DNA from: Lumbricus terrestris
Taxonomy: Eukaryota > Annelida > Clitellata > Crassiclitellata > Lumbricidae
NCBI GenBank assembly: GCA_949752735.1
Contig: OX457040.1
Location: 120,001 to 184,000, forward strand
Direction: 5' to 3'
Length of the DNA: 64,000 nucleotides
This document shows positions 1 through 10,420 of the stretch, one piece after another. The first letter of the stretch is position 1. Each line of letters begins with the position of its first letter. The notes beneath the pieces are model-generated. The model saw nothing but the letters and a program-made list of their open reading frames with translations. It made no database searches and had not been told where the DNA came from. Both the position numbers and the translations under genes were made by a program.

Positions 1-13
1 TTTATTAAATATC

Positions 14-484
14 TTGGTTCTATTGACCAAATCTGCTGTGAAGTTAAATTCTAAAGTCGTCTTCAAATCACTTCAAGGAGCTGCGCCCGAGTACTTGCGC
101 GATTGCTGCACAGAGACTCATTCCTCTGCGGCCGGGTTTCGGCTCAGATCATCCGAGAGAACTGATTTGCGTGTGCGGAGGATGAGAACGCGCTTCGGCG
201 ATCGTGCCTTCTCGGTCGCTGGTCCTCGATGCTGGAACAGACTTCCTCTCGCTATTCGATCGGCCGGTTCAGTGGACTTTAAAACCCTGCTAAAACATAC
301 TTGCTCACTAGGGCTTATCGCGTGTATTAGCTGCTTTGTAAAGCGCCCTTGTAACTGTGTTACCGCGCCATTATTGTCGTTATTAGCCTATTATTATTTT
401 TTGTGGAAACGAATAAAATATTTGCTCTGGGATGGCGCCAATACCCATGGGTATAATTATGTTGCCAGAAAGAGCATCATCTAA
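14..484 (+). pseudogene. 3' end of a CR1/L2-group LINE reverse transcriptase ORF
   Basis: This open frame encodes the region downstream of the reverse transcriptase in CR1/L2-type non-LTR retrotransposons. Visible landmarks are a 'SLQGAAPEYL' block, a 'LRSSERTDL' block and 'RAFSVAGPRCWNRLP', a typical C-terminal signature. The frame continues past the usual end into sequence without LINE similarity. Only the terminal part of the element is present; the rest lies left of the window or was lost. Closely related fragments occur at 25540-26450 (+) and 40835-40975 (-), so this is a repeated family. It is not a host gene. Confidence 0.75.
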
Positions 485-513
485 TCTAATCTAATCTAAT
501 CTAATCTAATAAG
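481..513. repeat. (CTAAT)n pentanucleotide tract
   Basis: About six CTAAT units separate two LINE copies. Read on the minus strand it is (ATTAG)n directly after the 3' end of the LINE at 514-2940, the position of the short tandem tail that CR1-type elements carry. Confidence 0.85.
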
Positions 514-2940
514 CATTTGTAAAGCGCTTCTCACAGCAGAGCTATTCAGAAGCGCTCTCAGCGTGACAGGCCCATGAAAAAAGAAAAGTCTTCAAGCAGC
601 GAAAAGATGCAGGTGAATTTCCTACAAGAATCCTGCCACGAATTTCAGAAGGAAGGTGATTCCAAATTAAAGGACCAACAATAGCAAAAGCTCGATGTTG
701 GGTTAATGATGTTCGTGATCTGGGTACAAATAGATCAAAGCGGTCAGCAGAACGAAGAGGGCGTGAAGATCTTGCAGAAAGAGGCTTACACATTAAGTCA
801 CACAGGTATTTAGGCGCTAAGCCCTGCAGGGACTTTGTAACTAGAAGCAAGACTTTGTATCTGATTCGGGCAAAGATCGGAAGCCAGTGAAGGTCATGAG
901 TCATGAATGTAGAGATGTGCGAGTATCGAGGAAGTCGTGCAATAAGTCTAGCAGCAGAATTTAAGACAGATTGTACAGATGACAAGCGAACTTTAGGAAG
1001 CCCAATTAGTAGGGAGTTACAGTAGTCAATTCGTGAGGAGATAAAGGCATGTACCATAGTTGTAAACACCTTGGAGGACACAGATCTTCTAATTGCCCTG
1101 AGGCGTCTCAAGTGGTAGTAACAGGAACGGGTCAAGAGTGACAGGTGTTCAGTAAATGTCAGAGCACTATCAAGTGTGACACCCAGATCACGAACACTAG
1201 AGGAAAAGGTAAAATGAGGGAATAATGTGGCCAGTAATTGAAGATCAAGCTTATGTAATTGTTGTTTGGTTCCAAACCAAATTAATTGGGTCTTGGAAGG
1301 ATTAAGGCTAAGTTTGTTTGACGACATCCAGAAGTGGAGATCTTGCAACAGAGAGCTCATCCTTTCAACCAAAGAGATCTGCTCATAAGGTGAGCCATGT
1401 ACAAGAGCTTGTACATCATCAGCGTAAAGATGACCTCTGGCCTGGTGTTTATAGAGGACAGAGGGGATGTCTGCGGTGAAAAGAATATATAAAAGGGGAC
1501 CTAAGACCGACCCTTGAGGGACACCTAAGTCAACTCTAACCCAGGGTGTTCTAGTGTTACCCAGGACAACCATCTGAGAACGATCTGTAAGGTATGATTT
1601 AAACCAATTAAAGGGTGTGCCACATAAGCCAAATGAGAGGTGTAGACGCTGCAGAAGGAGCTCATGATCTACCATGTCAAATGCCGCAGAGGCATCAAAG
1701 AGTGCAAGAAGAGAGAGCTGAGATCTATCAATTGCCGTGTAAATATCCGAGAGAAGTGACAGGAGAAGAGTTTCTGTCGAGTGGTGGCTTCTAAAGCCAG
1801 ATTGGGTGGGAGGCAAAAGCCCAGATTGCTCCAAGTAAGGGACGAATTGAGCTGCAACAAGTCTCTCAAGAGTTTTAGATAGGTAAGAGAGGTTAGAGAT
1901 GGGCCTGTAGTTTTGGCAAACATTAAGGTCAAGGTTAGGCTTCTTTAGCCTTGGAAATACTATTGCACGTTTCTGAGATGTAGGAAGAAATCCATCACTG
2001 AGTGACCTATTAAACATATAGACAAGAAATGAAATAATGTCATCAAGCACATTAACAATGATGAACGGTGGGAGCGGATCAAGCTCACACGACTTCATGT
2101 TCGAGGAGCCAATAACCCGTCGGAGATCAGCTTCAAGGATAGGTCGAAAACCGTCGAATTTGCAGTCCGTTTGAGAGAAGTCGGGTTGAGGAGCACCAGT
2201 CATTCCAGCACGAAGACCAGCTATTTTGTCAGTCATCATCTTGAGAAAGTCATCTGCTACGAAAGTTGGTGTGGTTGAAGAGCGAGAAGCATGACCCAGC
2301 AGGCCCGATATAGTAGACCAAAGACGCTTCGGATTCTTTTCGTCACGAGCTACAAGGTTCTCCCAGTATTCAGACTCTTTGCTTCGATAGAGGCGATGGA
2401 GTGCCCGAAGTTGAGTGATCCACGTAAGGCGATCGGAAGGTTCTTTGGAGCGCCGGTAACGTCTCTCAAGACATCGCGTTCGACGACGAAGCTGGCGGCA
2501 TTCTCCATCAAACCAGGCCGCAAGTGGGCGGATTCGCATCTTTACTTTACGTGGAGGTAAAAGTCTGTCCAACAGTTCACTCATTGTGTTAGTGTATAGA
2601 TCGAAAAGTTCCGTCACCGAGAGTGTTTCAAGGAATGGTAGATCAGCAGCAAGTTTCGAGCAACGAATTTCTTCTCTGAGCGCTTGGTAATCCAAAGATG
2701 CCCAACCCCTCACAAGACGGATGGTGTGTATGGGTTGGGTGTGTAATGGGGGAAGAGTTGCTTCCACCAGAGAATGGTCTGACAGCGTAGGCGGATGGAT
2801 AAATAAGTCTTGAACACAGACATCGTCAGAAGTGATGACCAGGTCCAAAATTCCTCCTAAATTGTGTGTAGATTCTCAGGCAATTTGGTCTTCAACAACA
2901 ACATGTACAAGAATCATCATCAATACTGTGAACAGCCTTT
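514..2940 (-). mobile_element. 5'-truncated CR1/L2-group LINE, minus strand
   Basis: The element holds the end of an apurinic endonuclease domain, a complete reverse transcriptase and the C-terminal region, and ends in an (ATTAG)n tail near 481-513. Upstream of the long open frame the reading continues in frame (ILVHVVVEDQIA) to about 2935, interrupted by a TGA near 2874-2876 where relatives carry a sense codon. So the copy is 5' truncated and has at least one nonsense mutation. The open reverse transcriptase suggests a fairly young insertion. Confidence 0.85.
542..2848 (-). CDS. non-LTR retrotransposon endonuclease/reverse transcriptase ORF (partial, 768 codons)
   Basis: In a LINE this protein nicks the target and reverse-transcribes the element RNA. 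Seen in order: residues about 20-30 hold 'TLSDHSLVEA', the SDH motif ending the endonuclease domain. Reverse transcriptase blocks follow: 'NYRPISNLSYLSKTLERLV', 'QSGFRSHHSTETLL', 'LFDASAAFDMVDH' (first catalytic aspartates), 'GVPQGSVLGPLLY' and 'YADDVQ' (catalytic DD). The C-terminal region ends with 'RAFAIVGPLIWNHLPSEIRG'. These motifs are characteristic of the CR1/L2/Rex1 group. The N-terminal part of the endonuclease is missing, so the copy cannot be autonomous. The in-frame start is only the first available codon after the upstream TGA, not a genuine initiator. Confidence 0.85.
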   Translation of the reverse strand: MDLVITSDDVCVQDLFIHPPTLSDHSLVEATLPPLHTQPIHTIRLVRGWASLDYQALREEIRCSKLAADLPFLETLSVTELFDLYTNTMSELLDRLLPPRKVKMRIRPLAAWFDGECRQLRRRTRCLERRYRRSKEPSDRLTWITQLRALHRLYRSKESEYWENLVARDEKNPKRLWSTISGLLGHASRSSTTPTFVADDFLKMMTDKIAGLRAGMTGAPQPDFSQTDCKFDGFRPILEADLRRVIGSSNMKSCELDPLPPFIIVNVLDDIISFLVYMFNRSLSDGFLPTSQKRAIVFPRLKKPNLDLNVCQNYRPISNLSYLSKTLERLVAAQFVPYLEQSGLLPPTQSGFRSHHSTETLLLSLLSDIYTAIDRSQLSLLALFDASAAFDMVDHELLLQRLHLSFGLCGTPFNWFKSYLTDRSQMVVLGNTRTPWVRVDLGVPQGSVLGPLLYILFTADIPSVLYKHQARGHLYADDVQALVHGSPYEQISLVERMSSLLQDLHFWMSSNKLSLNPSKTQLIWFGTKQQLHKLDLQLLATLFPHFTFSSSVRDLGVTLDSALTFTEHLSLLTRSCYYHLRRLRAIRRSVSSKVFTTMVHAFISSRIDYCNSLLIGLPKVRLSSVQSVLNSAARLIARLPRYSHISTFMTHDLHWLPIFARIRYKVLLLVTKSLQGLAPKYLCDLMCKPLSARSSRPLRSADRFDLFVPRSRTSLTQHRAFAIVGPLIWNHLPSEIRGRILVGNSPASFRCLKTFLFSWACHAESASE

Positions 2941-3060
2941 AACCGAAACTACCTTTGGCGAATGACCCGATGCTCACCCACTAGCGACTGTCTTATTAGA
3001 GTGCTTTGAACAATGCACACGGCATTTTAAAATACCTCTCAGCAGTAAACTGACCATTTT

Positions 3061-3282
3061 TACGTCAATTATTATTATTACTATTACCACTGCTGCTGCA
3101 ACTACCACTACCACTGTACAGTACTACTTAGGACCTACTGCTTCTATTATTGTTATTATTATTATTTTTTACCCGAGGTACCTTTTTTTACCCGAGGTAT
3201 CTCAGATCCCTCGGGATTTCAAAAAATTATCCGGAGACGTAAAAAATTGTATTCTGGAACGGCTACCTATTATTATCATTAC

Positions 3283-3354
<72 letters not shown>

Positions 3355-3402
3355 GAGGTACCTAGGATCCCTCGGGATTTCAAAAAATTATGCTTGGAGC
3401 TG

Positions 3403-3474
<72 letters not shown>

Positions 3475-3537
3475 AACAATTTCCTTTATTGCAAAATAGA
3501 TACGACCATAATGAACAAAAGTTCCGAAGAAAAAGTA

Positions 3538-3568
<31 letters not shown>

Positions 3569-3640
3569 CATCATCATCATCATCATCATCATCATTATTA
3601 TTATTGCAGCAGAGGTGGACTTTTGAAAATTTAAGCGATA
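3061..3640. repeat. (TTA)n/(TTG)n/(ATC)n microsatellites with repeated short segments
   Basis: Long TTA trinucleotide tracts (about 3265-3320, 3405-3475, 3540-3605), a poly-T run (3315-3350) and an ATC run. Between them a segment beginning ACCCGAGGTA and ending TTTCAAAAAATTA occurs near 3170-3230 and again near 3350-3390, so a larger unit was duplicated. Open frames here are homopolymeric translations. Confidence 0.85.
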
Positions 3641-4475
3641 TCCGCCGAAAATGAAGTCAGCAGTTGATTGATTGACGTCAGTTTTGCAGTTGCATGCAGT
3701 AATTATTGTAATATTATGGTTTTAAATGTTCTTAGTCGAAAGATGCTTACAAGTACGAGAGAAATAAAGAAGGACGAAAGAGGCAGGAAATAGGATAGAA
3801 AGCGGACTGTAAGTGGAAAGAAAGACGATTGAAAGTTGACAGAAAGACGATTGAAAGATGACAGAAAGAAGACTGAAAGAGGAAAGCAAAGTGAAAGGTC
3901 TGTACTTTTTGCCGATGCACAATGTTGCTGTTGTCATCGCGCGACTTTTTCAGGTGTATCGTTTGTGAATAAATGTTATTTAAATGCTGTAGAGACTCGA
4001 CAAAGAAACGAACGAATCCGAAGAGCAGGAGGAGGAGGAGGAGGAGGAGGAGGAGGAAGTGGATGAGGAGGAGGAAGAAGAGGACGACCTGGAAGAGGAA
4101 GAGGAAGAGGAATTCAATTATTATGACTGCGGCGACATCCGCTCCGAAGGAAAACCGGAAGAGGAATGCAGGAAAGAACTTCCAGGGAAATCGGATGACA
4201 TTGTCATGTCATCAGGAAACTTTGCCCGGTAGGCATCTGATCAGCTGCTGCCCTCTGGCAAGTACCAGGACACATGATGTAGTAGTCACAGAGAGCAGCA
4301 GCAGCAGCAGAGGCAGAGCATCTAGTCTCGAAAGATATATCTCGATTGGTCGTCGTCGTTTAGAAATTGCTGTTGTAGGCTAGACAGAAATGATTGTTAA
4401 GAATAATTTTGCGCAGGAAACAACGACGAGAAAGTCGGAAATGGTGACAGGCAAAACAATACGGTCGACGGGTTC
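3641..4475. other. no recognisable gene; purine-rich GGA tract
   Basis: A GGA/GAA-rich tract lies at about 4024-4110 and a short AGC run near 4296-4312. I recognise no coding or mobile-element signature. Confidence 0.5.
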
Positions 4476-4515
4476 TTGTATATTATGCAACATGCATTTT
4501 CCATCATACTGCATA

Positions 4516-4583
4516 ATAATTATATCGTCTGTTTAGAGTGCAATGATTGCACTCTAAAGTCTAAACAGACGATATATAATTAT
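4516..4583. repeat. long imperfect palindrome (potential hairpin)
   Basis: The left arm runs ATAATTATATCGTCTG then TTTAGAGTGCAA; the right arm runs TTGCACTCTAAA, a short bulge (GTCTAAA), then CAGACGATATATAATTAT. Transcribed or single-stranded it could fold into a nearly continuous hairpin with one bulge. Confidence 0.85.
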
Positions 4584-4599
4584 ATATGCATAGGGTACC

Positions 4600-5084
4600 C
4601 GGGAAATTTAGGATTCGCCCCGGTCCCGGCCAGTTGCTTACATGCCCACCTTCACTTCATCCCGTCCTCACTCCTACCCCAAACGCCTGCTTCCCACACC
4701 ACCCCTCTCCAGCCCACTCCTGATGGCCCTATGTCTAGGTACAAAGTCTCTGATCATTGGCTGCGTTTTACTGGAAATATTTTCTCCCCACCCCCCAATA
4801 ATACCCTGCCCCACCCGGCCCCCTGACGGAATGGAAATTGCGAAAGTCTGGGTTTTCGACCCCACCCTAGCTAGCCCAGTGGTGGGAGAGATTCGCCAAG
4901 CCATTCACTGGGTGGTTCTGATGACACTCTGTCTAGGTACAAAGTTTCAGATCAATAGCTGCGTTTAACCGAAAATTTTGGGAGTTTCGCCCCACCCTGA
5001 CCCCATGGTGGGAGAGATTCGCCAACCCCTCCACGGGGTGTCCCATGCCGAGACCGACAGAGTAGTGAAGGTTTGGAGTGAAAA
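4600..5084. other. degenerate repeated segments, no gene
   Basis: The phrase TCTAGGTACAAAGT recurs (about 4733 and 4933), each time followed by a related 'GATCA..GGCTGCGTTT' stretch and a GTGGGAGAGATTCGCCA block (about 4881 and 5009). These look like diverged copies of one repeat. No coding signal. Confidence 0.5.
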
Positions 5085-6371
5085 CAGGGCCGTTTTAAGG
5101 AGTTTTGGGCCCTAGGCACAAACCATAACCCTAAAAGTAGGCCTAGCCATGAGTCCAATCTCGACCCTTTAAAGCTGCTGTGAAATCAAGGTTTCTGGGA
5201 ACTGAGAACGGGTATTTGCCGGTCGATTGCTGAGACGTGTAGCGCCGAGAGGGGGGAAGTATGGGGAGGAAATTTGCCCTCCCCACCGGAAATTTTTGAA
5301 TTTTCACATTGCAATGACTGCGCATTTTTAGCTGCATCCTAGCAAAATTGATCAACTATTGCAGTGCTAACATGAGTAGGCCTAGCCTAAGACTTCAACA
5401 AATATATATATATATATATTCTTACCATTATTATAATTTCTTTTTCAATTTCCACATTGTAATGGCAGCATTGCATTTTGTAAGCCGAGATCTTAACAAA
5501 AGTTACTCTATTATTTAAGTGCTTATAACAAAAGAGTGATTGGAAATTTCAATAGGCCTAAGTATAATAATTATTATTACAATAAGAATTTCTCTACGTA
5601 TCAAGTTCAGCAGCTCAGTTCTGCTGCTTCTGGACCATTACACTATAACGCAGACAGGCTTGTAATTGCGTAAGCTATTCTTTCTTTCACATGAATAATT
5701 ATTAGCTTAGGCCTATTCCCGTTGCTGAAAAAGGTCATGCGCGTTGCTGACCCAGGACACATTAAATTTTATCTGAATCGTTACAGATGTTACACAAACC
5801 AAGGAAGAACTTCCAAAATCGGGACGCCGTGTTAATAATGATAGCCTACTGTTTTAGCCTACTAAGTGTTCAAGGGACAAAACATTTAGAAAATTTGGCA
5901 GTTTGACATTTGAAAGGTAGCATGGAAAGACGCCAATTAGTCGTGCAAAAGTAGTCATGTACAAATATTAACAGTAAACTATACTCATTGTACCCTAATA
6001 TGATATTATAATATATTTTATTAGTTGATTTTATCATCATAATCATACATTACTAGAGTTCGTGTAATACAATAATGTAAACAGCAATTAAAACTATTAT
6101 TATGTGGTCAAATGTTTTGGATACCGGGTAGTCATTATTTTCTGGGTGAAGTTCCCCCCAACCCGAGAGATGCCTGAGCGTAACCCTATTTCCGCCTCAA
6201 TCTCTCATTGTCAGATATAGAGTAGTTTAACATAGATCTACGTTACAGTTCGTATAATAATTATGTTGCTAATTTGTAATGGGATGTAGTATTTTGGGTC
6301 GTCGCGGGGTCCCCCTGTTGCGCGGGGCCCTAGGCACGTGCCTCGCGTGCCTTGGCCTTAAAACGGCTCTG
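5085..6371. mobile_element. non-autonomous hAT-type DNA transposon with 8-bp target-site duplication
   Basis: The ends are inverted: CAGGGCCGTTTTAAGG on the left and CCTTAAAACGGCTCTG on the right, both flanked by AGTGAAAA (5077-5084 and 6372-6379). An 8-bp duplication with CAG..CTG ends is the hAT hallmark. The interior has no transposase. It shares sequence with the element starting at 59313, including a stretch with CAGCAGCTCAGTTCTG. Confidence 0.85.
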
Positions 6372-6382
6372 AGTGAAAAGCT

Positions 6383-6673
6383 AAAAAACTGTTGAAATGC
6401 ATCCCATTCAAACAAACAGACAGACAGACAGAATCTTCTCGTTATTTAGATATAACACAATATAATATGTATATTATAATTATATATTGCATGCATATAA
6501 TTATCTTCTTTTTTCTTTTCCGTGCTCTGCCATTAGGCAGGTTCGAATGTTTGACGTCTCGATTCATCTCTGTTCTGCGCTTTATTATCTATATAATTAT
6601 AAATAAAGAGAAGATTATGCCTGTCTGTCTGTCTGTCTGTCTATCTATCTGTCTGTCTGTTTGTCTGTCTGTG

Positions 6674-6711
<38 letters not shown>

Positions 6712-6833
6712 CCTGTCTGTCTATCTATCTGTCTGTCTGTTTGTCTGTCTGTCTGTGTGTCTGTTTGTCTGTTTGTCTGTCTGTGTGTCTGTTTGTCTGT
6801 CTGTCTGTCTGTCTATCTATCTGTCTGTCTGTT

Positions 6834-6903
<70 letters not shown>

Positions 6904-6906
6904 GAT
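6383..6906. repeat. tetranucleotide microsatellites (CAGA)n and (CTGT)n
   Basis: A short (CAGA)n run lies near 6412-6432 and a long (CTGT)n run with CTAT and TTGT variants at about 6617-6904. All reading frames here are periodic translations of the tetranucleotide. Confidence 0.9.
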
Positions 6907-7064
6907 CTGTCCCTGCCAAAGCTTGATATGAAATTACCCAAACTAGATATGGAATGACCTGGACGGACTGACTCGGGAATGCTTTGGACTGCCATGGTCT
7001 GTAATAAACCGAATTAGTCCCTGAGAACACAGTATTTAGCTATTAATTAGGAACGACAAGCCTC

Positions 7065-7300
7065 AGACCAGGGAGGCAAAATGACCAAACGACCAGGCAG
7101 GCAAAAATGACCAAACGATTAGGGAGGTAAAAAGACCAAACGATCAGGGAGGCAAATTAAATGACCAAATAACCAGGGAGGCAAAAATGACGAAACGACC
7201 CTGCAGACAAAAAATGACCAAACGACTAGGGAGGTTAAATGACCAAACGACCAGGGAGGCAAAATGACCAAACGACCAGGGAGGCAAAATGACCAAACGA
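7065..7300. repeat. 25-bp minisatellite
   Basis: About nine degenerate units built from GACCAAACGACCAGGGAGGC plus a few A/T bases. Single-base changes and small indels distinguish the units. Confidence 0.85.
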
Positions 7301-7404
7301 GTCTATTTTCTGCCAGTATGGATCCCTGGATAAGCTATAGTATTTCTTTATGTTACAACAGTCTTTTCTCTCTAGACTGAAAACGAATCATCTATAACCG
7401 CTGA

Positions 7405-7587
7405 CATGAGGGGGACCATGTAGCGCATTTGAAAAGCACACTGGCATGGAGATCAGCAGACCTGAGTTCGAACCCTGTAGTAGGATAGACGTGTATTGCA
7501 GGCTTAGTAGTTAGGATTTATGTCTTCCGTCATTTGTGTTCTTGCAATTTGCATTACTGTACTGTACACTGATTAGTCTATTGTAAC

Positions 7588-7651
<64 letters not shown>

Positions 7652-7652
7652 C
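7405..7652 (+). mobile_element. tRNA-derived SINE-like copy with (AAT)n tail
   Basis: An A-box-like sequence (TAGCGCATTTGAAAAGC, about 7420) and a B-box-like sequence (GAGTTCGAACCC, about 7465) are spaced as in tRNA genes. An (AAT)n tail follows at about 7588-7650. No clear target-site duplication was found. Confidence 0.5.
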
Positions 7653-7924
7653 TTTTAATAATTTTAATAATGCTGCGGTGGATACTGGGGGTGTCACTGC
7701 TGACCCCTCACCTGCGAGGGATTAATTCCAGCCGGAAGGAAAAGAAGATTAGATGAGACAATGATCTCGAGAAATAATTGTTAGAACAGATGTTTCAACA
7801 CAACTTAGTCCTATAGGATACATGTATTATAATAGGACAGAGATGGAAGATATTTTTAAATCCGAGCAGAGAATTAGAGAAATGTTATTATAATTAATAT
7901 TATTATATCTTTTAACTGTTTTAG

Positions 7925-9041
7925 AATCTCGTCACAGAATGACTCCTCGACCGACGATGCTGCTGCTGTTGCTGCCTCTTCTTCCTCCTCCTCCTCCTCC
8001 TCCTCCTCCATGCCATCGGTCAGTCTGTCTCCTTCTCCTTCTTATCCTCCTTCTCTGGTTCCTCCTGGTCGACGTCAGCCTGGATTCCGATCGAACGATC
8101 CACCTTGTGCCTCCGACGATGATGACTGTGAAGAGGAGATGTCGTCTGGACATCATCATCAGTTGTCCAGTCTATCCTCCTCCTCCTCCCTCTCTTCAGT
8201 GCCACCCTCATACGACCGAGGGGAAGTACTGCGCCGCCTCAAAGACACAAGTGTAGATGACCGGTTGAGCGGACAGACGCCAGTCACGGTCCGACTGAAC
8301 ATCGTCACGCACCACCACCAGCAGCAGCAGCAGCATCTGCGGGTTCAAAGTCCTGCGGTCGTCGCTCGTAGAACTCCAGACTGGATCCCACCACGCGGTT
8401 CCACCACGAGGAGATCCTCGAACGTCCACTGGAACAACGAGGAGGAGGAGGAGGGGGATGTCGTCGAGGAGGGGGAAGCTGACCAATCCATCCGTCGACG
8501 TCGCTTAACAACGACGCCGCAGAGAGTGTCCGAAAGACTGACGACGACGACGTCTGTCGGTGGCGGCGGAAGTGGTGGCAGGAAGACGAGTCATCTGGGC
8601 GCAGCAGAGCATGACGGGGGAGCGGCGGGGACAGTGGATAGGGATGAGCGCACCCGCAGCAGCAGCAGCAGCAGCAGCAGCACTCGAGCCTCGAGTAGCA
8701 GCGTCGTCATCTCTTCGTCTTCTTCATCGGCTGCTCTCGGTATGAACATTGGACTGATCGTTGGTATTGCCTCTGGAGTCATCCTTCTCGTAGTCGTCCT
8801 GTCCTACGCAGTCTTCAAGTACCTGACGAGCAGCAGTCACTTGCAAGGCAGCGAAGTAGCCAGCTACAAACTGGACGAAGGAGGAATGGACAAGTACTAC
8901 TTCGAAGCTTACTCAGAACCATTGAAGACGACCACAGTCATTGGACAAAAGACGACGACCTCCTCCTCCTCCTTCATTCCCTTTGCAAATCCTCCAACGA
9001 CGACGACGAAGAAGAAGCAGATCAAGGAGTGGTACGTCTGA
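7925..9041 (+). CDS. NRXN: terminal exon of a neurexin-family receptor (stalk, transmembrane helix, cytoplasmic PDZ-ligand tail)
   Basis: Neurexins are presynaptic adhesion receptors with extracellular LNS/EGF domains, a Ser/Thr-rich stalk, one transmembrane helix and a short tail ending in a PDZ ligand. Here an acceptor (AACTGTTTTAG, exon from 7925) opens a frame that starts one base in and runs to the TGA at 9039-9041. It encodes a long Ser/Thr/His/Gln-rich disordered stalk, a helix (IGLIVGIASGVILLVVVLSY at about 8749-8808), a basic-aromatic junction (AVFKYL) and a juxtamembrane EVASYKLDEG block. The tail ends in KEWYV. Known neurexins have a similar SY.VDE block and end in EYYV, which supports the call. 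No LNS domain lies in the window, so the gene is 5' incomplete here. A Caspr/Neurexin IV-type receptor is the main alternative. Confidence 0.62.
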
Positions 9042-9705
9042 ATGTCGTCGTCAGATCAGTCATCAGCATCATCACACGTGCATGATGGTTGGATCCGATT
9101 TGACCAGGGTCTATGACAACAGAGGCCGTTACCCTGGACATAAATTTGCTCGGCATATTACAGCACTTAAGAGCAAGGTAACATCACACGTCATGCACAT
9201 TAGACGACGACGACGACGGGCAATAACCACCGACTACGGATGGGCGGGATGGGTGGGATGGGTGGGGATGGGTGTACCTCTTACCCCATCCGACCGCCTG
9301 CACTGAATGCCGGAAACGAAGGGCTTCTGGCAAAATACTATAACGACTTTACTTCACTGGCAACGATTCACAAGTATTGCAAAGTGGCAACAATAGAAGT
9401 CAGCAAATGGAAGTCGATCGACGCTCAACAACCTCTTCGTAATATACCTCTTCCGCCTCCACATCTACACTTTCCTAACACGAAACTGTACCAACGCTTT
9501 TAAAGCCCACCTCTTCTTCTCTAAGCTGTCTCAGTTGTTATCTGTTCACCTCCGTCTGTCTGTTTGTCTGTCTATTTGTCTGTCTGGCTTTCTGTCTGTC
9601 TTCTGTCTGTCTATTTGTCTGTCTGTCTGTCTGATGGTTTGGATTCTGGAACTAGCCTTGCTCACCATTATTCCTTGAGCGAATAAAGATTTCGTTTCCA
9701 TGGTC
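9042..9705 (+). other. probable 3' UTR and flank of the neurexin-like gene
   Basis: Non-coding sequence after the stop, with a GGGAT-rich stretch (9238-9270), CTGT microsatellite runs (about 9555-9635) and a polyadenylation hexamer at 9682. The part from 9264 onward belongs to the duplicated unit, so the same hexamer also occurs at 13269. Confidence 0.45.
9682..9687 (+). promoter_or_regulatory. possible AATAAA polyadenylation signal
   Basis: AATAAA about 640 bases after the neurexin-like stop. It is the first plausible signal I saw on this strand; it could equally be the 3' end of an old retroelement. Confidence 0.35.
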
Positions 9706-9789
9706 TCTCATATTTTGCCGAAAGAGAAATATCTTTAACCTCGTCTTCTGTCTTTAGAAAACTGCAGACAATCATAGTTGATCCAGTGA

Positions 9790-10420
9790 GAGTTATGGTT
9801 AGGATAACCCCTGCCCCAACCCCCATACCCGATGCCTAGATTATTGAACAATGGGTTATGGTTAGGATAATCCCTGCCCCAACTCCCATACCCGATGCCT
9901 AGATTATTGAACAATGGGTTAGGGTTAGGATAACCCCTGCCCCAACCCCCATACCCGATGCCTAGATTATTGAACAATGGGTTATGGTTAGGATAACACC
10001 TGCCCCAACTCCCATACCCGATGCCTAGATTATTGAACAATGGGTTAGGGTTAGGATAACCCCTGCCCCAACCCCCATACCCGATGCCTAGATTATTGAA
10101 CAATGGGTTAGGGTTAGGATAACCCCTGCCCCAACCCCCATACCCGATGCCTAGATTATTGAACAATGGGTTAGGGTTAGGATAACACCTGCCCCAACCC
10201 CCATACCCGATGCCTAGATTATTGAACAATGGGTTAGGGTTAGGATAACCCCTGCCCCAACCCCCATACCCGATGCCTAGATTATTGAACAATGGGTTAG
10301 GGTTAGGATAACCCCTGCCCCAACCCCCATACCCGATGCCTAGATTATTGAACAATGGGTTAGGGTTTGGATAACCCCTGCCCCAACCCCCATACCCGAT
10401 GCCTAGACTGAACAATGGGC
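9790..10420 (-). repeat. 63-bp minisatellite, about 10 units (copy 1)
   Basis: Tandem 63-bp units, with TTAGGGTTAGG (telomere-like) on the plus strand in most. Because 63 is divisible by 3, the minus strand stays open for 233 codons (9735-10436) and reads as a 21-residue repeat rich in Gly, Tyr, Trp, Asn and Pro (LGIGYGGWGRGYPNPNPLFN plus N). There is no signal peptide and no visible promoter or splice context, so coding status is unproven. Confidence 0.85.

Noticed and set aside
6392..7030. Several overlapping frames rich in Cys-Leu-Ser-Val or Asp-Arg-Gln-Thr
   Set aside because: They are periodic translations of a CTGT tetranucleotide microsatellite, open on both strands because the repeat lacks stops.
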